DNA of 41,540 bases, taken from positions 1 to 41,540 of the forward strand of contig JBQMRR010000085.1 in NCBI GenBank assembly GCA_052174495.1. The letters run 5' to 3'. The stretch is from Arsenophonus sp052174495 (lineage in GTDB: Bacteria; Pseudomonadota; Gammaproteobacteria; Enterobacterales; Enterobacteriaceae). Position numbers and translations under genes: made by a program. The notes beneath the pieces are model-generated. The model saw nothing but the letters and a program-made list of their open reading frames with translations. It made no database searches and had not been told where the DNA came from. Below, in pieces: positions 38,786-41,540 of the stretch; position 1 is the first letter of the stretch; each line of letters opens with the position of its first letter.

Positions 38786-39640
38786 GATCATAGTCATATT
38801 CTCATTGCTTATTGACGATGCTATCTACCACTCAAAAAAAACGTAATACTGATTTTTTTGAGAAAAAATTTTCCTTCATCTCGAAGATCTACTGGTAGTT
38901 GTAAAGTTGTGCGCGAATTTCTCTGAATTCTATGTTGATCTCTATCAGGCATTGATCGCTATTTACGCAGACCTTAGAGAAGAAGGATTTGCGTGAAACG
39001 AGGCAAAAAACTAGAAAGCCGAAACATAAAGTAGTTCAAAAGCTATAAACCTGTTTATCTAGACGTGTAGATTTATAATATCTTTCGTAAATGCCAAATG
39101 AAACTTTACGACGTTATTATTCGTGGATATATAGATCGCGCCACTAAATAGATTTTATATGTCTTTATAAGTCCAAAACTGCGGTCAATACTCGACACTT
39201 CTTATGTGATCTTAATTGAGCATACCCAATGGAGATATGCATTGGATACGTATAGGCAATGCCATAGAATTTACAGACCATCTTTTTAACTGTGAAAACA
39301 TTCAGTTGCAGAAAAATAGAAATTCTTCTGTTTATATGTGCAGAACTTGATATAACAAAACACTAACTTAGCCAACCAGAGCATCCTTAAACAATAAGGA
39401 TATGCCTAAGTAATTTAATTAGCTAATAGAAGATGCACTACAAGACCATCATTTCAATTCTGCTGAAAATTTTGAGATCACTTTGTCTCGATTATTTACC
39501 TGTACAATCGGATATCACTCAATTAATACTGAGTAGTGAAACTCCATCGTCACAGTCTATGAAAACTGGTTCAAAGTTAAACTTAAATTATTCATAAAAA
39601 ATATACTATCTATTGGGATGGGATAATGATATCTATCTAA
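38786..39640 (+). mobile_element. Dead IS481-family element, 5' end missing
   Basis: Frames in order are MPNETLRRY near 39090-39120 (family MPDETRRRYLF), the SKTAVNTRHFLCDLN stretch near 39170-39215 with AYPMEICIG, CAELDI near 39340, LSQPEHP near 39370 (family RPRHPQTNGMVERF), and the C-terminal SSETPSSQSMKTGSKLNLNY near 39530-39600. It is homologous to 31555-32625 and joins the IS1595 fragment without a gap. The 143 bases that follow, up to waaA, are AT-rich and hold its only possible promoter. Confidence 0.72.
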
Positions 39641-39783
39641 TCATTAGTTTAATTAGCAAATAAAATATTAAAAATAACATTTTTATTAATCATTTAAAGA
39701 TGCTATTTAAATAAATATTCATTGCATTGTTCTATGTGCAATATGCTACTATGGTAGCAATCTTAATTAGTCAATATGATTGA

Positions 39784-41055
39784 ATGTTATTACGTCTATA
39801 TCAAATACTTATTTACCTTATTCAACCTATCATTTGGTTACGTTTATTATGGCGTAGTCGCAAATCCCCCCTATATCGCAAACGTTGGGGGGAGCGCTAT
39901 GGTTTTTGTAATGGTAAGGTTATTCCCGGCGGGATAGTATTACATGCTGTTTCAGTGGGAGAAACGGCAGCAGCTATTCCGTTAATTAGAACATTGCGCC
40001 ATCACTATCCAACAATACCTATAACCGTTACTACCATGACTCCAACTGGATCAGAGCGTGTTTTATCTGCATTTGGTGATGATGTTCAACATGTCTATTT
40101 ACCCTATGATTTAGCAGGATCTATACGTCGTTTTCTTAATAATACGGATCCTAAATTAACCATTATTGTGGAAACAGAGCTTTGGCCAAATCTTATTCTT
40201 CAATTAAAACAACGTGAAATTCCATTAGTTATTGTTAATGCTCGTTTATCTGAACGAGCAGCGGTACGTTATCAAAAATTGGGCTATTTTATCAAAAAAT
40301 TATTGCAAAATATAACTTTAGTTGCAGCACAAAATCAAGAAGATGGCGAACGTTTTATTACATTGGGTTTAACAAGAAAAAAATTGAATATTACAGGGAG
40401 TCTAAAGTTTGATATTTCGATTACTCCTGAATTGATCGCAAAAGCCGTAACATTACGTCAACAATGGGTTTCACACCGACCGGTTTGGATTGCTACCAGC
40501 ACTCATAAAGGAGAAGAATCAATTATATTACAGGCTCATGCTAGACTAGTAAAACAATTTTCCAACTTATTACTCATACTTGTTCCTCGCCATCCAGAAC
40601 GTTTTATACAAGTAAAAACATTAACCAAAAAATCTAAATTACGCTACATTTGTCGTAGTAAAAATCAAGTTCCTAATGTTGACACTCAAGTTATTATTGG
40701 GGACACCATGGGTGAACTCATGTTACTCTATGGTATTGCAGATCTTGCTTTTATTGGAGGTAGTTTAGTTAAAAAAGGCGGCCATAATCCTTTAGAAGCA
40801 GCTGCACATGCTCTCCCTGTTTTAATGGGACCTTATACTTTTAATTTTAAAGATATTTGTAGCAAACTAAAACAGTTAGATGGCCTTATTACAGTTAATG
40901 ATAGTAAATCTTTAATTCTTACTGTTTCTAATTTACTTAAAGATGAAGATTTTCGTCTATACCATGGTTGTAAAGCAGCAGAAGTTTTACATAAGAATAA
41001 AGGGGGATTGCAAAAATTAATAAAGCAACTGGAACCTTACTTGTTACCTAAGTAA
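39784..41055 (+). CDS. waaA: 3-deoxy-D-manno-octulosonic acid (Kdo) transferase
   Basis: WaaA (KdtA) adds two Kdo sugars from CMP-Kdo to the lipid A precursor at the inner membrane, an essential early LPS step. It is 423 residues (E. coli 425). Visible are an N-terminal membrane anchor (MLLRLYQILIYLIQPIIWL), KRWGERYGF, HAVSVGETAAAIPL with the catalytic Glu60, TTMTPTGSERV, YLPYDLAGS, ETELWPNLI, the inner GT-B motifs TGSLKFDIS, WIATSTHKGEE and PRHPERF, and VGDTMGELMLLYGIADLAFIGGSL with GGHNPLEAAAH. The ATG at 39784 has a poor ribosome site, but the protein start aligns with E. coli. coaD, its usual neighbour, is not in the window. Retention implies an LPS inner core with Kdo. Confidence 0.97.
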   Translation: MLLRLYQILIYLIQPIIWLRLLWRSRKSPLYRKRWGERYGFCNGKVIPGGIVLHAVSVGETAAAIPLIRTLRHHYPTIPITVTTMTPTGSERVLSAFGDDVQHVYLPYDLAGSIRRFLNNTDPKLTIIVETELWPNLILQLKQREIPLVIVNARLSERAAVRYQKLGYFIKKLLQNITLVAAQNQEDGERFITLGLTRKKLNITGSLKFDISITPELIAKAVTLRQQWVSHRPVWIATSTHKGEESIILQAHARLVKQFSNLLLILVPRHPERFIQVKTLTKKSKLRYICRSKNQVPNVDTQVIIGDTMGELMLLYGIADLAFIGGSLVKKGGHNPLEAAAHALPVLMGPYTFNFKDICSKLKQLDGLITVNDSKSLILTVSNLLKDEDFRLYHGCKAAEVLHKNKGGLQKLIKQLEPYLLPK

Positions 41056-41116
41056 CTCATTAAATAGAAGTATTATTACTATATTGAATATCGCTAAATC
41101 TCATAACTAAATAGTG

Positions 41117-41135
41117 ATTATCTTATTAAGATAAT
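41117..41135. terminator. Hairpin after waaA sharing arms with one upstream of carA
   Basis: ATTATCTTA-T-TAAGATAAT, a 9-bp stem on a 1-base centre, about 60 bases after the waaA stop. No T-tract follows, so terminator function is uncertain. The same 9-base arms form the hairpin at 16675-16694. Confidence 0.3.
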
Positions 41136-41179
41136 TAACTAAACAATATTAACTTAATAAATACTACATATTTTATTTT

Positions 41180-41540
41180 TTAGCTATCAGTAAATAACTA
41201 GTTGTACCGTGATCAGATTAAATTCCACTCTGATGCTTTAGAAATGCATTCTCCATCCTTAAATTGGATGTTATTTAGCAACAGGATTAGTATCTAAATC
41301 CTCTTATGCCGCACTTCTACCTTTTCTGAGCAGATTGTAACAGCTTAAATACCATTAAGGGTTATTTTTATGAACCATAGTCCTTTCTCGCATCCAGCTT
41401 CATAGCCTCATATTGTCGCAAAAGCTAATTTAATTGAATTCGTCATTTTTATTGATGCCCAGTACGTTGACAGAAAGGCATAGAATGCCAGTGTTCTTTT
41501 CGATTATTCTCCAGCTTCCTCATCGTTTCAGGATATTTTT
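41180..41540 (-). mobile_element. IS256-family element running off the window
   Basis: On the minus strand this is the transposase 3' part again. The outer block is at about 41180-41215, TTCCACTCTGATGCTTTAG at 41222-41240, and CTCCATCCTTAAATTGGAT at 41251-41269. C-terminal frames near 41370-41530 carry the NSIKLA-and-IRLRS-like segment and the KNTGIL-like piece seen in the other copies. The part inside the window is broken by stops. The rest lies beyond 41540. Confidence 0.65.

Overview
The window looks like part of the chromosome of a host-restricted gammaproteobacterium (Enterobacterales) in an advanced state of decay. The intact proteins align end to end, from memory, with the E. coli versions, and local gene order is enteric: queA-tgt-yajC-secD-secF, then nrdR-ribD-ribH-nusB-thiL-pgpA, with acpH divergent from queA, and pncB next to asnS. 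Base composition is strongly AT-rich. Only about 14.6 kb of 41.5 kb (about 35%) is intact coding sequence. An insect symbiont of the Arsenophonus or Sodalis kind fits, but the genus is a guess.

Layout. (1) 1-9890, minus strand: a dense housekeeping block. thiL, nusB, ribH, ribD, secF, secD, yajC, tgt and queA are intact. pgpA carries a frameshift, and nrdR survives only as a decayed copy between ribD and secF. (2) 9891-19892, a 10-kb desert: a decayed acpH, two dead IS1595-type copies, a roughly 500-bp inverted repeat, two 5' fragments of an IS481-type element, wreckage of carB and carA fused by a deletion, and a dead IS256-type copy. (3) pncB and asnS, intact, plus strand. (4) 22722-33088, a second 10-kb desert: four dead IS256-type copies, an IS91-type remnant, a two-gene remnant with a possible H-NS-like product, and an IS481-type remnant. 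(5) typA. (6) 34919-37453: nested IS256-end, unknown repeat and IS91 remnants. (7) ybjG-like phosphatase, tightly bracketed by IS256-type ends. (8) A MITE-like IS256 derivative, IS1595 and IS481 remnants. (9) waaA, then another IS256-type copy running off the window.

Biology. What survives is export (SecDF-YajC), queuosine tRNA modification (Tgt, QueA), riboflavin synthesis (RibD, RibH), thiamine activation (ThiL), NAD salvage (PncB), tRNA-Asn charging, ribosome-associated GTPase TypA, and envelope work (WaaA, YbjG). What has died is carbamoyl-phosphate synthesis (CarAB, feeding arginine and pyrimidines), the NrdR repressor, the ACP phosphodiesterase and probably PgpA. This suggests a cell that keeps B-vitamin functions and takes arginine and pyrimidine precursors from its surroundings. 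No transposase in the window is intact. I found no rRNA, tRNA or CRISPR, and no convincing new defence or biosynthetic system. The most interesting material is the pattern of decay and the structure of the dead mobile elements. Pseudogene and IS family calls come from reading translations by eye across frames, so their edges are approximate.
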